Positions 6,926 through 14,838 of a stretch of DNA of 35,367 bases are shown piece by piece. The stretch lies in NCBI GenBank assembly GCA_019238055.1, contig JAFAOB010000327.1:1-35367 (forward strand), read 5' to 3'. The position numbers were made by a program, and so were the translations under genes. The stretch comes from Alphaproteobacteria bacterium (lineage in GTDB: Bacteria; Pseudomonadota; Alphaproteobacteria; ATCC43930; CGMCC-115725). Within the stretch, counting starts at the first letter, position 1; every line of letters begins with the position of its first letter. Under the pieces are notes generated by a model, which had not been told where the DNA came from, made no database searches, and worked only from the letters and a program-made list of their open reading frames with translations.

Positions 6926-9340
6926 ATGGCGAGATCGATCGGTTTTCGCGCGGGTCCCAGCTCGCGCCAATTTCGCGCCTGGACGGAAATAGCGGCCGCC
7001 GTGAAGCGGCGATTATACGAAACGCTCGGTTTTGCCTTGTTGCTGTTGGCATTGCTGATCGCGGCAACGCTTTTTTCCTATAACCCGGGGGATCCGTCGC
7101 TGGATACGGCAATCGACCGCGCGCCACGCAATCTGCTCGGCGGCGATGGCGCGGTTTTTGCCGATTTGCTGCGCCAAAGCCTTGGGTTTGCGGCCTTTGT
7201 GATCCCGGTCGTGCTGATTGGATGGTCATTGCGTTTGATGCTCGATCACCCGCTGCAATCGCTGTGGCTGAAGCTCGGCTTATTGCCGCTGGCGCTGGTT
7301 ATCGCGTCGCTGGCGTTGTCGGTCCTCGGGAATGGCGAAGTATCCGATGGAATCGGCTATGGCGGGATGCTGGGTTGGGCAATGCAACGATTGGTCCAGC
7401 GGGCCGGCTTCGGCCGGTTCGCCCTTCCCATGGCAATGGGCGCGGCCGCCGGGCTCGGCTTGTTGCTGTTGCTGATTCTTGGGGTGTCTCGACGAGAGTG
7501 GGCCAAGCTGAGCCGCGGCGTCGGCCGATTTGCGGCACTGTCCGGACGCGGAACCATGCGTGCAGCGGGTTTTGGGGAACGAATGTTGCGTCGCTGGGGG
7601 CAGGCCCGCTTCCGGGACGGCGCAATTCCCGCTGACGCTAAGCCACGATCGGGCAGGGTTGTCACGGCGTTGCCGGACCGGCGCGAACCGCGCATGGATC
7701 GCGCCACAACGCCGGAGGCTCCCGCAGCCGATCACGAGCGCGGCAGCCTCGTGCGCTTCATATCGCCACAGGGGCGTCGAGCTGCACCGGGACGGTTGGG
7801 CGAGGAAGAGCGTCAGCCCAAACTCGACCTCGTGCTGGATAACGAACCAGTGCTGCCCGCTCTCGACCTGCTGGTCAAGGCGCCCTTGGTCAAGACCGCG
7901 ACGATCGACGAGGACGCACTCGAAAAGAACGCGCGGATGCTCGAAACCGTGCTCGAGGATTACGGGGTGCGCGGGCAAATCGTGCAGGTTCGCCCGGGGC
8001 CGGTTGTCACCTTGTACGAACTCGAACCGGCGCCTGGGATCAAAGCATCGCGAGTTATCGGCCTCGCCGACGACATCGCACGCTCGATGAGCGCCATCTC
8101 GGTGCGCGTCGCTGTCGTTCCGGGCCGCAGCGTGATCGGCATTGAATTGCCAAACCGCAAAGCCGAGACGGTCTATTTGCGCGAACTGCTCGATTCGCCG
8201 GTCTACGAAAATTACCCAGACCGCCTGGCGCTGGTTCTGGGTAAGGATATATCCGGCGAACCGGTTCTGGCTGATCTCGCCAAAATGCCGCACCTGCTGA
8301 TCGCCGGCACCACCGGATCGGGCAAATCGGTCGGCATCAATACGATGATTCTATCGATCCTCTATCGGATGCCGCCCGACCGCTGCAAGTTCATCATGGT
8401 CGATCCGAAAATGCTGGAATTGTCGGTCTATGATGGCATTCCGCATCTGCTCGCCCCGGTCGTCACCGACCCGAGAAAGGCGGTGCTCGCGCTCAAATGG
8501 GTCGTGCGCGAGATGGAAACGCGCTATCGCAAAATGTCGAAACTCGGCGTGCGCAATATCGACGGCTTCAACGCTCGGGTGGCCGAAGCGGCGGCTAAAG
8601 GCGAGAACCTGATCCGCAAGGTCCAGACCGGCTTCGACGAGGAGACCGGCCGGCCGATCTTTGAGGACGAACCATTCGACCCCGCCGAATTGCCGCTGAT
8701 CATCGTCGTTGTCGACGAGATGGCCGATCTGATGCTGGTCGCCGGCAAGGAGATCGAAGCGGCGATCCAGCGTCTGGCCCAGATGGCGCGCGCCGCGGGA
8801 ATTCACATCATTATGGCGACACAGCGCCCGTCGGTCGATGTTATCACCGGCACGATCAAGGCGAATTTCCCTACCCGTATCAGCTTTCAGGTTACGTCGA
8901 AGATTGACAGCCGCACGATCCTTGGCGAGGGCGGCGCCGAGCAGCTGCTGGGCCGCGGCGACATGCTTTACATGGCGGGCGGCGGCCGGATTACTCGCGT
9001 CCACGGTCCGTTTGTTTCAGACGAGGAGGTCGAGCGGGTCGTCTCGTTTCTGAAGGCGCGCGGCGAGCCCGAGTACATCGACGACATCACCGAAGACGAT
9101 GACGGGCTCGTGGACTCACTGTTGAGCGAGGAGGACAGCGACTCGGCTGACATGCTGTATCGACAGGCGGTTGCCATTGTCTGCCGCGAGCGCAAAGCCT
9201 CGACGAGCTTTGTGCAGCGTCATTTGCAGATCGGCTACAACCGCGCCGCGCGGATCATCGAGCGGATGGAAGCGGAAGGCGTCGTCAGCGCCGCCAATCA
9301 TGTCGGCAAACGCGAGGTCCTGGCGCGGGTGGGCGAATAA
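6926..9340 (+). CDS. ftsK: DNA translocase FtsK
   Basis: A 804-residue septal DNA translocase that pumps chromosome ends across the closing septum and, through its gamma domain, finds KOPS sites and activates XerCD at dif. The N-terminus has four membrane segments (about residues 30-50, 75-95, 105-125 and 150-175). A short linker rich in Arg and Pro follows to about residue 290. The motor has Walker A GTTGSGKS at 461-468 and Walker B VVVDEMAD with D597-E598. A winged-helix gamma domain closes the protein (about 739-801, including ERKASTSFVQRHLQIGYNRA). The start at 6926 has GGGGGAAG just upstream; the next longer start would lie on the candidate promoter. The length fits alphaproteobacterial FtsK, which lacks the long linker of E. 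coli. Confidence 0.96.
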   Translation: MARSIGFRAGPSSRQFRAWTEIAAAVKRRLYETLGFALLLLALLIAATLFSYNPGDPSLDTAIDRAPRNLLGGDGAVFADLLRQSLGFAAFVIPVVLIGWSLRLMLDHPLQSLWLKLGLLPLALVIASLALSVLGNGEVSDGIGYGGMLGWAMQRLVQRAGFGRFALPMAMGAAAGLGLLLLLILGVSRREWAKLSRGVGRFAALSGRGTMRAAGFGERMLRRWGQARFRDGAIPADAKPRSGRVVTALPDRREPRMDRATTPEAPAADHERGSLVRFISPQGRRAAPGRLGEEERQPKLDLVLDNEPVLPALDLLVKAPLVKTATIDEDALEKNARMLETVLEDYGVRGQIVQVRPGPVVTLYELEPAPGIKASRVIGLADDIARSMSAISVRVAVVPGRSVIGIELPNRKAETVYLRELLDSPVYENYPDRLALVLGKDISGEPVLADLAKMPHLLIAGTTGSGKSVGINTMILSILYRMPPDRCKFIMVDPKMLELSVYDGIPHLLAPVVTDPRKAVLALKWVVREMETRYRKMSKLGVRNIDGFNARVAEAAAKGENLIRKVQTGFDEETGRPIFEDEPFDPAELPLIIVVVDEMADLMLVAGKEIEAAIQRLAQMARAAGIHIIMATQRPSVDVITGTIKANFPTRISFQVTSKIDSRTILGEGGAEQLLGRGDMLYMAGGGRITRVHGPFVSDEEVERVVSFLKARGEPEYIDDITEDDDGLVDSLLSEEDSDSADMLYRQAVAIVCRERKASTSFVQRHLQIGYNRAARIIERMEAEGVVSAANHVGKREVLARVGE

Positions 9341-9370
9341 GCGCAATTGACGCGGACGATCCGCGACCTC

Positions 9371-10111
9371 ATGTCGGCAACGCAGCCGTGTCGGCGGGCT
9401 GGAGCAGATAATTTGGTCGGGATTGCAAAAGCCCCCGGATCGAGCCGGAAATTGGCTGCAGGGTGGCTGCGGTGGTCGTTGTTGGGGTTCGGGTTGGCCC
9501 TGGCGGTTGCAGTGTCACAGGGTAGGGCTGAGGCCAATCCACCGCCTCAGCCGGTGCAGCTTACCACCCAGGATAAGGCCGATCTGCAGCGGATTGCCGC
9601 TTACCTTAACGCCATCGGCACAATGACCGCGCGCTTTCACCAGCAGGCGGCCAATGGCGGGACGGCTAGCGGCTGGGTGTGGATGGAACGGCCAGGCCGC
9701 ATGCGCTTTCAGTACGACCCGCCCAACCCGATCTTGCTGATCGCGGATCGGTTTTACGTCTACTACATCGATACTCAACTTGCCGAGGTATCGCAGGTCG
9801 GTTTGAAGTTTACGCCGGCCTGGTTTTTCTTGCGGGTCCCGATCAGCTTTGACGACCTCGAAGTCACCCGTTTCGAGCGCGGCAACAATGCGCTGCAAAT
9901 CACAGTTATTGACCCCGCCGCGCCCGACAACGGCAGCTTGACAATGAACTTTACCGAAACCCCATTATCCTTGCGCGAGTGGACGATTGTCGACCAGCAG
10001 CACCACGTTACCTCGGTATCACTGTCGCAACAGCAATTCGGTATGGCGCTCGACCCTAACCTGTTTGTATATCAAAACCCGTATCGACCCCACCGCGGCA
10101 CTGATAATTGA
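9371..10111 (+). CDS. lolA: outer membrane lipoprotein carrier protein LolA
   Basis: A LolA-family protein (about 246 residues from this start), the periplasmic chaperone that carries lipoproteins from LolCDE to the outer membrane. A long basic N-terminus leads into a signal sequence around residues 32-54 (SLLGFGLALAVAVSQG, then RAEA). The mature part has the family pattern: an N-terminal helix with LQRIAAYLNAIGTMTARFHQ, the GWVWMERPGRMRFQYDPP strand pair, and a C-terminal stretch ending in NPYRPHR. The start is uncertain. ATG 9371 lacks a clear Shine-Dalgarno sequence, TTG 9347 is 6 bases after the ftsK stop, and a later TTG near 9414 follows GGAG. ftsK-lolA-xthA order is common in Hyphomicrobiales. 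Confidence 0.88.
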   Translation: MSATQPCRRAGADNLVGIAKAPGSSRKLAAGWLRWSLLGFGLALAVAVSQGRAEANPPPQPVQLTTQDKADLQRIAAYLNAIGTMTARFHQQAANGGTASGWVWMERPGRMRFQYDPPNPILLIADRFYVYYIDTQLAEVSQVGLKFTPAWFFLRVPISFDDLEVTRFERGNNALQITVIDPAAPDNGSLTMNFTETPLSLREWTIVDQQHHVTSVSLSQQQFGMALDPNLFVYQNPYRPHRGTDN

Positions 10112-10122
10112 GCGACACCGCA

Positions 10123-10896
10123 ATGCCAACCCGTCCTCTGCCGATCGTCGGGATCCCCGCCTGTAGGCGCATAATCAACGAACGGGTTGTTCACACTGTT
10201 GCCGACAAATATCCGAGCGCGATTATCGCGGCGACCGGCTGTCTGCCGGTCTCGATCCCGGCGGTCGGGTCCAAGATCGATATTACGGCGGTGCTCAACA
10301 GAATCGATGGGCTGTTGCTCACTGGCAGCCCATCAAACGTCCATCCGAGCGAATACGGTCACGAGCCGCTCGATGGCGAGATCCTGCACGACCTGGAGCG
10401 CGATGCGACGACATTGCCCTTGATCCGCGAAGCGGTACGGCGCGACCTGCCGATTTTTGCGATCTGCCGCGGGATTCAGGAGCTGAACGTGGCGCTTGGC
10501 GGCACCTTGCATCAACGGCTTTACGCCATGCCGGACCGGATCAGCCATCGGCCGCGTAAAGATTCGCCGGATGGCCCCTACGGGCCCGTGCACAGTGTAA
10601 AGCTAGTCCCCGGCGGGATGTTGGCAACACTGATCGGCAGCGCGGAGATCATGGTCAATTCGCTGCATTCGCAAGGCATTGACCGGCTGGCTCCGGGACT
10701 GCGCATCGAGGCGACCGCGCCCGACGGCCAGATCGAGGCGGTCACCCTGCCGCAAGCTCGGTTTGTACTCGGCGTGCAGTGGCACCCGGAATACAAGGTT
10801 CTCAAAAATCCAGTTTCCTCGGGGCTATTCTCGGCCTTCGGGAAAGCCTGCAGTGCAGCCGCTGCGAGTTTTCGCCTTCAGGTTTGCGCGGCCTGA
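10123..10896 (+). CDS. gamma-glutamyl-gamma-aminobutyrate hydrolase family (PuuD-like) amidotransferase
   Basis: A 257-residue class I glutamine amidotransferase-like hydrolase (peptidase family C26). PuuD, the E. coli member, cleaves gamma-glutamyl-GABA in putrescine breakdown. The catalytic triad is visible: Cys115 in FAICRGIQE, His221 and Glu223 in VQWHPEY. GLLLTGSPSNVHPSEYG is the family's conserved loop, and GGTLHQRL after the nucleophile is also typical. A TTG at 10108 overlapping the lolA stop is an alternative start that would allow translational coupling; I chose the first ATG. No other putrescine pathway gene is present, so the substrate is unsure. It may be cotranscribed with ftsK and lolA. 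Confidence 0.85.
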   Translation: MPTRPLPIVGIPACRRIINERVVHTVADKYPSAIIAATGCLPVSIPAVGSKIDITAVLNRIDGLLLTGSPSNVHPSEYGHEPLDGEILHDLERDATTLPLIREAVRRDLPIFAICRGIQELNVALGGTLHQRLYAMPDRISHRPRKDSPDGPYGPVHSVKLVPGGMLATLIGSAEIMVNSLHSQGIDRLAPGLRIEATAPDGQIEAVTLPQARFVLGVQWHPEYKVLKNPVSSGLFSAFGKACSAAAASFRLQVCAA

Positions 10897-11085
10897 GAGA
10901 ATCGTGATTTGTTCCATAAGGCCATATGTCAATTTTTTCTTTCCGCTATGCAAGAATCGAGGGGTTGCTCTGCCTGATTCGCACCCCATCTGACGTCTAC
11001 AGAAGCGGAGAGAGGTTAAAGCTCTCTCAAAAATGGACCCGTCTCCCCTGCGGGCCCAATTTCCCCCAAACGCTTCTGATATGCA

Positions 11086-11122
11086 GGCGCCCGGTCTTCC
11101 CCCCCGACCGGGCGCCGTCTTA
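11086..11122 (+). terminator. hairpin with following T-rich run, probable intrinsic terminator
   Basis: A perfect 11-base-pair inverted repeat (GGCGCCCGGTC at 11086-11096, GACCGGGCGCC at 11106-11116) with a 9-base pyrimidine loop. GTCTTATTT follows. The stem is very GC-rich and the tail only moderately T-rich. It would end transcription from the PuuD-like gene side, after a 190-base untranslated stretch, and it lies 49 bases before the xthA start. Confidence 0.6.
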
Positions 11123-11143
11123 TTTCCCGTTCGACGCAACTCT

Positions 11144-11159
11144 GCTCCCGATCGGGAGC
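11144..11159. repeat. 16-base perfect palindrome over the xthA ribosome-binding region
   Basis: GCTCCCGATCGGGAGC reads the same on both strands and contains the only good Shine-Dalgarno match (GGGAG) before the xthA GTG. It could be an operator, or in RNA it could fold onto itself and hide the ribosome site. Either role is inference. Confidence 0.45.
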
Positions 11160-11170
11160 TCCGTCTAACC

Positions 11171-11968
11171 GTGAGCCTGCGGGTTGCCACCTGGAACATC
11201 AACTCGGTCCGGCTGCGCCTCGACAATGTCCGTCGGCTGATTGCCGAATGGACGCCGGATGTTTTGTGTCTGCAGGAAACCAAGAGCCCGAATGCGCTAT
11301 TCCCGAGCGAGGCGTTTGAGACCCTCGGCTATCGGCACCGGCTGGTGCACGGAATGAAGGGGTATAACGGGGTCGCCATCCTCTCCCGGGTACCGATCGA
11401 GACATCCGAGACCCGCAACTGGTGCGCGCGCGAGGATTGTCGTCACGCGCTCGCCGTGCTGCCCGGGGGTATCGAGTTGCACAATATCTACGTTCCGGCC
11501 GGCGGCGACATACCCGACGCGGACACCAATCCGAAATTTGCGCACAAGCTGCAATTTCTCGATGAAGTCGCCGCTTGGTTCGCCGCCAAGCGCCATGACG
11601 ATCGGCCGATGATGGCAGTCGGCGATCTGAACATCGCACCGCTCGAAGCAGATGTCTGGTCCCACAAGCAACTTTTGACGGTCGTCAGTCACACCCCGGT
11701 CGAGGTCGAGCGTCTCGGGCGGCTCCAGCAGTCGGGGGGCTTTGTCGATGTGGTGCGGTATTTCGTACCGCCGCCGGAGCGGCTTTATACGTGGTGGAGC
11801 TATCGCGCCCGCGACTGGGCCGCATCAAATCGGGGCCGGTGGCTCGACCACATCTGGGTGACGCCCGGGCTGATCGGAGAACTGGCGGAAGCGCGGGTGT
11901 TGCGCGACAGTCGCAGCTGGCCGAAAGCCTCCGACCACGTGCCCGTCATGCTGACGATCGGCAGCTGA
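11171..11968 (+). CDS. xthA: exodeoxyribonuclease III
   Basis: A 265-residue ExoIII/AP endonuclease of the exonuclease-endonuclease-phosphatase fold. It cleaves DNA 5' of abasic sites and removes 3' blocking groups in base excision repair. Motifs: the N-terminal ATWNINSVR, LQETK with the metal ligand Glu36, GDLNIAP in the middle and the C-terminal SDHVPVML holding the catalytic Asp-His pair. The length is close to that of E. coli XthA (268). I place the start at GTG 11171, the usual start of the protein; an upstream in-frame ATG (11033) would put a terminator hairpin inside the coding region. GGGAG lies about 12 bases before the GTG, inside a 16-base palindrome. The 3' end overlaps the converging methyltransferase gene by 23 bases. 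Confidence 0.93.
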   Translation: MSLRVATWNINSVRLRLDNVRRLIAEWTPDVLCLQETKSPNALFPSEAFETLGYRHRLVHGMKGYNGVAILSRVPIETSETRNWCAREDCRHALAVLPGGIELHNIYVPAGGDIPDADTNPKFAHKLQFLDEVAAWFAAKRHDDRPMMAVGDLNIAPLEADVWSHKQLLTVVSHTPVEVERLGRLQQSGGFVDVVRYFVPPPERLYTWWSYRARDWAASNRGRWLDHIWVTPGLIGELAEARVLRDSRSWPKASDHVPVMLTIGS

Positions 11969-12452
11969 TCCGGCGATAGAGATGATAGCGGCCGGGCATT
12001 ACACCTTCCGGCAGCGCCAAAGCAGCGAGCCTCGGGCAATCGATTGCGGGTTCGCTGACCAGCACAGCGCCGGGGCGCAGCAGCGGCAGGATCAACGGCG
12101 CAAGGGCGGCGGCGAGTGCCTGGCTGGCGGTGACATCGCCGCTTCCCGGATCGAGATGAGCGAGAGCCACCTGGCCTACGAGCCAAGCGCGCGCTGCCGG
12201 CAAGGTCTCGCGCATGTCACCGAGCAACAGGAACTTGCTGGGCGGAATGCAGCCAGGATGGGCCGCGAGATGACGCTCGCAGACAAAGATGTTGCGCTCG
12301 GGAAAGAGTTGGCGCAGATGATCGTAGGTGCGGCCGTTGCCGAGCCCGAGTTCGAGAACCGGGCCGTCAAGCCCGCGCACGAGCTCTGCCGCAAGATTGA
12401 GACAAACTCGCTGCGCCTTGAGCCGGCGGATGAAGCTGTCGAGCCGGCTCAT
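11946..12452 (-). CDS. small class I SAM-dependent methyltransferase
   Basis: A 168-residue protein resembling the Methyltransf_17 family of small S-adenosylmethionine-dependent methyltransferases. Motif I is VLELGLGNGRTYDHL, with the glycine-rich SAM loop ELGLGNG at residues 34-40. FVCERH after it would hold the acidic residue that binds the SAM ribose (Glu of CER). LLLGDMRETL matches the adenine-binding region. The N-terminal MSRLDSFIRRLKAQRVCLNLA helix is characteristic of the family. No signal peptide or membrane segment is seen. It converges on xthA with a 23-base overlap at the 3' ends, and its start is 10 bases from the end of the cyclic-nucleotide-binding gene on the same strand, so those two probably share a transcript. 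Substrate unknown. Confidence 0.8.
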   Translation of the reverse strand: MSRLDSFIRRLKAQRVCLNLAAELVRGLDGPVLELGLGNGRTYDHLRQLFPERNIFVCERHLAAHPGCIPPSKFLLLGDMRETLPAARAWLVGQVALAHLDPGSGDVTASQALAAALAPLILPLLRPGAVLVSEPAIDCPRLAALALPEGVMPGRYHLYRRISCRSSA

Positions 12453-12462
12453 TGCGCATTGA

Positions 12463-12945
12463 TCAGGCAGCGAGGCCGACCTGCTCGCGCAAGCGCTTGT
12501 TTTCGGCCGTTACCGCGCGCAGTTGGTTATTCACCGCATCGAGGCGGTGGGCCAACTCCTGCATGATTGCAACCGCGATATTGGGAAATTCGCGCACCAT
12601 TCGCATGAACGGCTCTTTCGCAATGCGTAGGGCGATAAGACGGTCCTTGGCACGGACCGTCGCGTTGCGCGGCATGTTGCATAGGATGCCCATCTCGCCG
12701 ACCGTCTCATTAGCGCCGAGCGTCGCGAGGATCACTGGCCCGGCCGACGTTTCGGCAATCACCTCGGCATGCCCGTCGATGATCAGGTAGGCGGCATCGG
12801 CAGGGTCGCCCTGGCGCACAATCACCCTGCCGGGATCGAACCCAACCCGCTCGCTCATAAACGCCAACAGCTTCAACCTGGATGGCTCGATCTCGGCGAA
12901 GAGCGGCACGCGGCGCAACAATTCGAATTCCTGTTTCAGGCTCAT
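12463..12945 (-). CDS. cyclic nucleotide-binding domain protein
   Basis: A 160-residue stand-alone CAP_ED (cyclic nucleotide-binding) domain protein. The phosphate-binding cassette is intact, with VGEMGILCNMPRNATVRA holding Gly83-Glu84 and Arg93-x-Ala95. These residues contact the ribose and phosphate of cAMP or cGMP in known members. There is no helix-turn-helix after the beta-roll, only a C-terminal helix ending in a short coiled coil (about residues 128-156, AENKRLREQ), so it is not a Crp-type transcription factor by itself. The start at 12945 has an excellent AAAGGAGGG site 6 bases upstream, which rules out the longer frame. It may act as a regulatory subunit or by dimerising through the coiled coil. 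Partner unknown. Confidence 0.85.
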   Translation of the reverse strand: MSLKQEFELLRRVPLFAEIEPSRLKLLAFMSERVGFDPGRVIVRQGDPADAAYLIIDGHAEVIAETSAGPVILATLGANETVGEMGILCNMPRNATVRAKDRLIALRIAKEPFMRMVREFPNIAVAIMQELAHRLDAVNNQLRAVTAENKRLREQVGLAA

Positions 12946-13611
12946 GACGCTCCCTCCTTTTTCTCCCGACCGCCTCTTGTCGTTCCGTCGCTGCCAAAGG
13001 CTAGCATCGGTTTCATCCAATGGCGAGTTTGGCCGGCACTCTCCGCTTCTGCAACTTGCCACTGCTGAACACGACCACATAAATGAAGTGGCGCGCAAGG
13101 CTCGCTGCTGCAGCGCTCAGATGAGCGTTGCACAACGGCCTCGCAACACCTCGCGTTGCCCCGACATTGCGCGACCGCACGGAAGCCGAGTGGCGGTCTC
13201 GCTCGTGCCAATCCGAATTTGGTCATTGCCGCGCTGGCTCCGCGCCATCATGCACAGCAAGCGTATTCGCCGCCGCCGCTCGTTTAATGACGCTACGTTG
13301 ACGCTCGATCAGCACGATAAATGACTTCGTTAGTGACACGACTCCGATCGTACTTGACGAGCAATAACTCGGACCGCAAGTTCGTCATCAGGCAAGCGTC
13401 GGCTGCATCGAGTGAAGAATGCAAAAGCCGACAGACGACGCTCAACGTCAAAGTGGGAACATCCATGGCGGAAGAGGATCCGTAATGGTCGCGGTTCATC
13501 CTGTATGCCGCAGCGGTTATACACTTGATTGTTATGGACTTCTTAAAAATGTCATTCGTAGCCGGAACGGCTCTGCAATAGTCGATCGATCAAGCCACGT
13601 GAGGTGACCTG
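12946..13611. other. 666-base intergenic region without a convincing gene
   Basis: This is the longest non-coding stretch of the window. It lies upstream of both the cyclic-nucleotide-binding gene (minus) and the glycosyltransferase cluster (plus). Base composition is lower in GC than its flanks, especially after 13260. A near-perfect inverted repeat sits at 13109-13132. A weak promoter-like pair (TTCATC at 13495, TATACA at 13518) precedes the cluster by about 90 bases. Short open frames here, the longest 62-68 codons, have no recognisable features. I see no tRNA-like fold. Confidence 0.6.
13109..13132. repeat. 24-base near-perfect inverted repeat, possible operator
   Basis: The halves TGCAGCGCTCA (13109-13119) and TGAGCGTTGCA (13122-13132) are inverted copies with one mismatch and a 2-base centre. 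The tiny centre suits binding by a dimeric protein better than an RNA hairpin. It lies 164 bases upstream of the cyclic-nucleotide-binding gene and about 480 bases before the glycosyltransferase cluster. Confidence 0.35.
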
Positions 13612-14838
13612 ATGGCCGGCCCCCGCCACCATAAGCGCGTGCTGATCTACAGCCATGACAGCTTCGGTCTCGGCCATTTGCGCCGCTGCCGGGCGATTGC
13701 TCATTCCCTCGTAGATGCGGACCCGGCGTTGTCTGTCCTCATTTTGTCGGGCTCGCCAATCATCGGCAGCTTCGATTTCCGATCGAGGGTCGACTTCGTG
13801 CGTGTCCCCGGGGTCATCAAGCTGCGCAACGGCGAGTATGTTTCGCTCAATCTCCATATCGATATTGAGGAGACATTGGCGATGCGCTCCTCGATCATCC
13901 GTCATACAGCCGACATTTTCGACCCCGACATGCTGATCGTAGACAAAGAGCCGCTCGGCCTGCGCGGAGAGGTGCGCGACACCCTGGAGCTGCTGCAGTG
14001 CCGGCGGGCAACGGTGATCCTCGGTTTGCGCGATGTGATGGACGATCCCGAAGCGCTTGAAAGCGAATGGGAACGCAAACACGCGTTGCCGGCGCTCGCC
14101 GAATACTACGATGAGATCTGGGTCTACGGCCTGCCGCAAATCTGTGACCCGCTGGCCGGGCTCAACGTGCCGGCGAGTGTGCGGAGAAAGATGGTTTATA
14201 CCGGCTATCTGCGCCGCACCGCGAACGACGCGGTGCTGACGCCGGATTTGCAACAGATCATCGAGAAGCCGTTTTTGCTTGTCACGCCGGGCGGTGGTGG
14301 CGATGGCGACGAGCTCGTCGATATGGTGCTCGCGGCCTACGAGCAGGACCCGGACATTCCGCTGCCGGCGCTGATCGTGTTCGGTCCATTCATGGCGCCC
14401 GAGCAGCGGGTCGGCTTCGCAGCCCGGGCGGCGCGGCTGCAAAGGGTTCACGCGATCACCTTCAGCGCCCGCCTCGAAGCGCTGATTGCGCGCGCCGTCG
14501 GTGTCGTCGCGATGGGCGGCTACAACACCTTTTGCGAGATCCTGTCCTTCGACAAGCCGGCGCTGATCATGCCGCGCATCGCACCCCGACTCGAACAGCA
14601 CATCCGCGCCGCGCGCGCCGCGGAACTCGGGCTTTTGGCGATGCTGCCCGAAACCCGCAGTCGGGATCCGCAGGCCATGGCAACGGCATTGCGGCGCCTG
14701 GTCAATCAACCACCACCGTCGAGCGCGGTGATCCCGGGCTTGCTCGACGGGATGCTTAACGTAAACAGGTTGGCGAAGAAATGGCTCGACCGCGACCGCA
14801 TACCGCAGCTTGTCATGCGGGCGCGCGCCAGCCAATGA
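13612..14838 (+). CDS. MurG-like glycosyltransferase (COG4671 type), copy 1
   Basis: A 408-residue GT-B-fold glycosyltransferase related to MurG and to the predicted glycosyltransferases of COG4671. The N-terminal domain opens with YSHDSFGLGHLRRC; the glycine loop and His of GLGHLRR (residues 19-25) mark the acceptor-side pocket in MurG relatives. The C-terminal domain has LVTPGGGGDGDEL and VVAMGGYNTFCEIL, the latter equivalent to the donor nucleotide-sugar site of MurG. No signal peptide or membrane helix is seen, so it acts in the cytoplasm, perhaps at the inner face of the membrane. GAGGTGACC precedes the ATG. The stop overlaps the next gene's start (ATGA). A related protein is encoded three genes later. 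Donor and acceptor unknown. Confidence 0.85.
   Translation: MAGPRHHKRVLIYSHDSFGLGHLRRCRAIAHSLVDADPALSVLILSGSPIIGSFDFRSRVDFVRVPGVIKLRNGEYVSLNLHIDIEETLAMRSSIIRHTADIFDPDMLIVDKEPLGLRGEVRDTLELLQCRRATVILGLRDVMDDPEALESEWERKHALPALAEYYDEIWVYGLPQICDPLAGLNVPASVRRKMVYTGYLRRTANDAVLTPDLQQIIEKPFLLVTPGGGGDGDELVDMVLAAYEQDPDIPLPALIVFGPFMAPEQRVGFAARAARLQRVHAITFSARLEALIARAVGVVAMGGYNTFCEILSFDKPALIMPRIAPRLEQHIRAARAAELGLLAMLPETRSRDPQAMATALRRLVNQPPPSSAVIPGLLDGMLNVNRLAKKWLDRDRIPQLVMRARASQ

Noticed and set aside
11033-11170. An N-terminal extension of exonuclease III from ATG 11033.
   Set aside because: It would contain the terminator hairpin, has no family similarity, and the GTG at 11171 gives the standard protein length.
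13419-13607. A 62-codon frame just before the glycosyltransferase cluster.
   Set aside because: No ribosome site, no recognisable features and no signal peptide; it may be chance, so I leave the stretch as intergenic.
13552-14835. A 427-codon open frame on the minus strand, antisense to the first MurG-like glycosyltransferase.
   Set aside because: Its protein is rich in Arg, His, Gln and Asp with no domain, and the sense strand has clear glycosyltransferase motifs. Long antisense frames are expected at this GC content.
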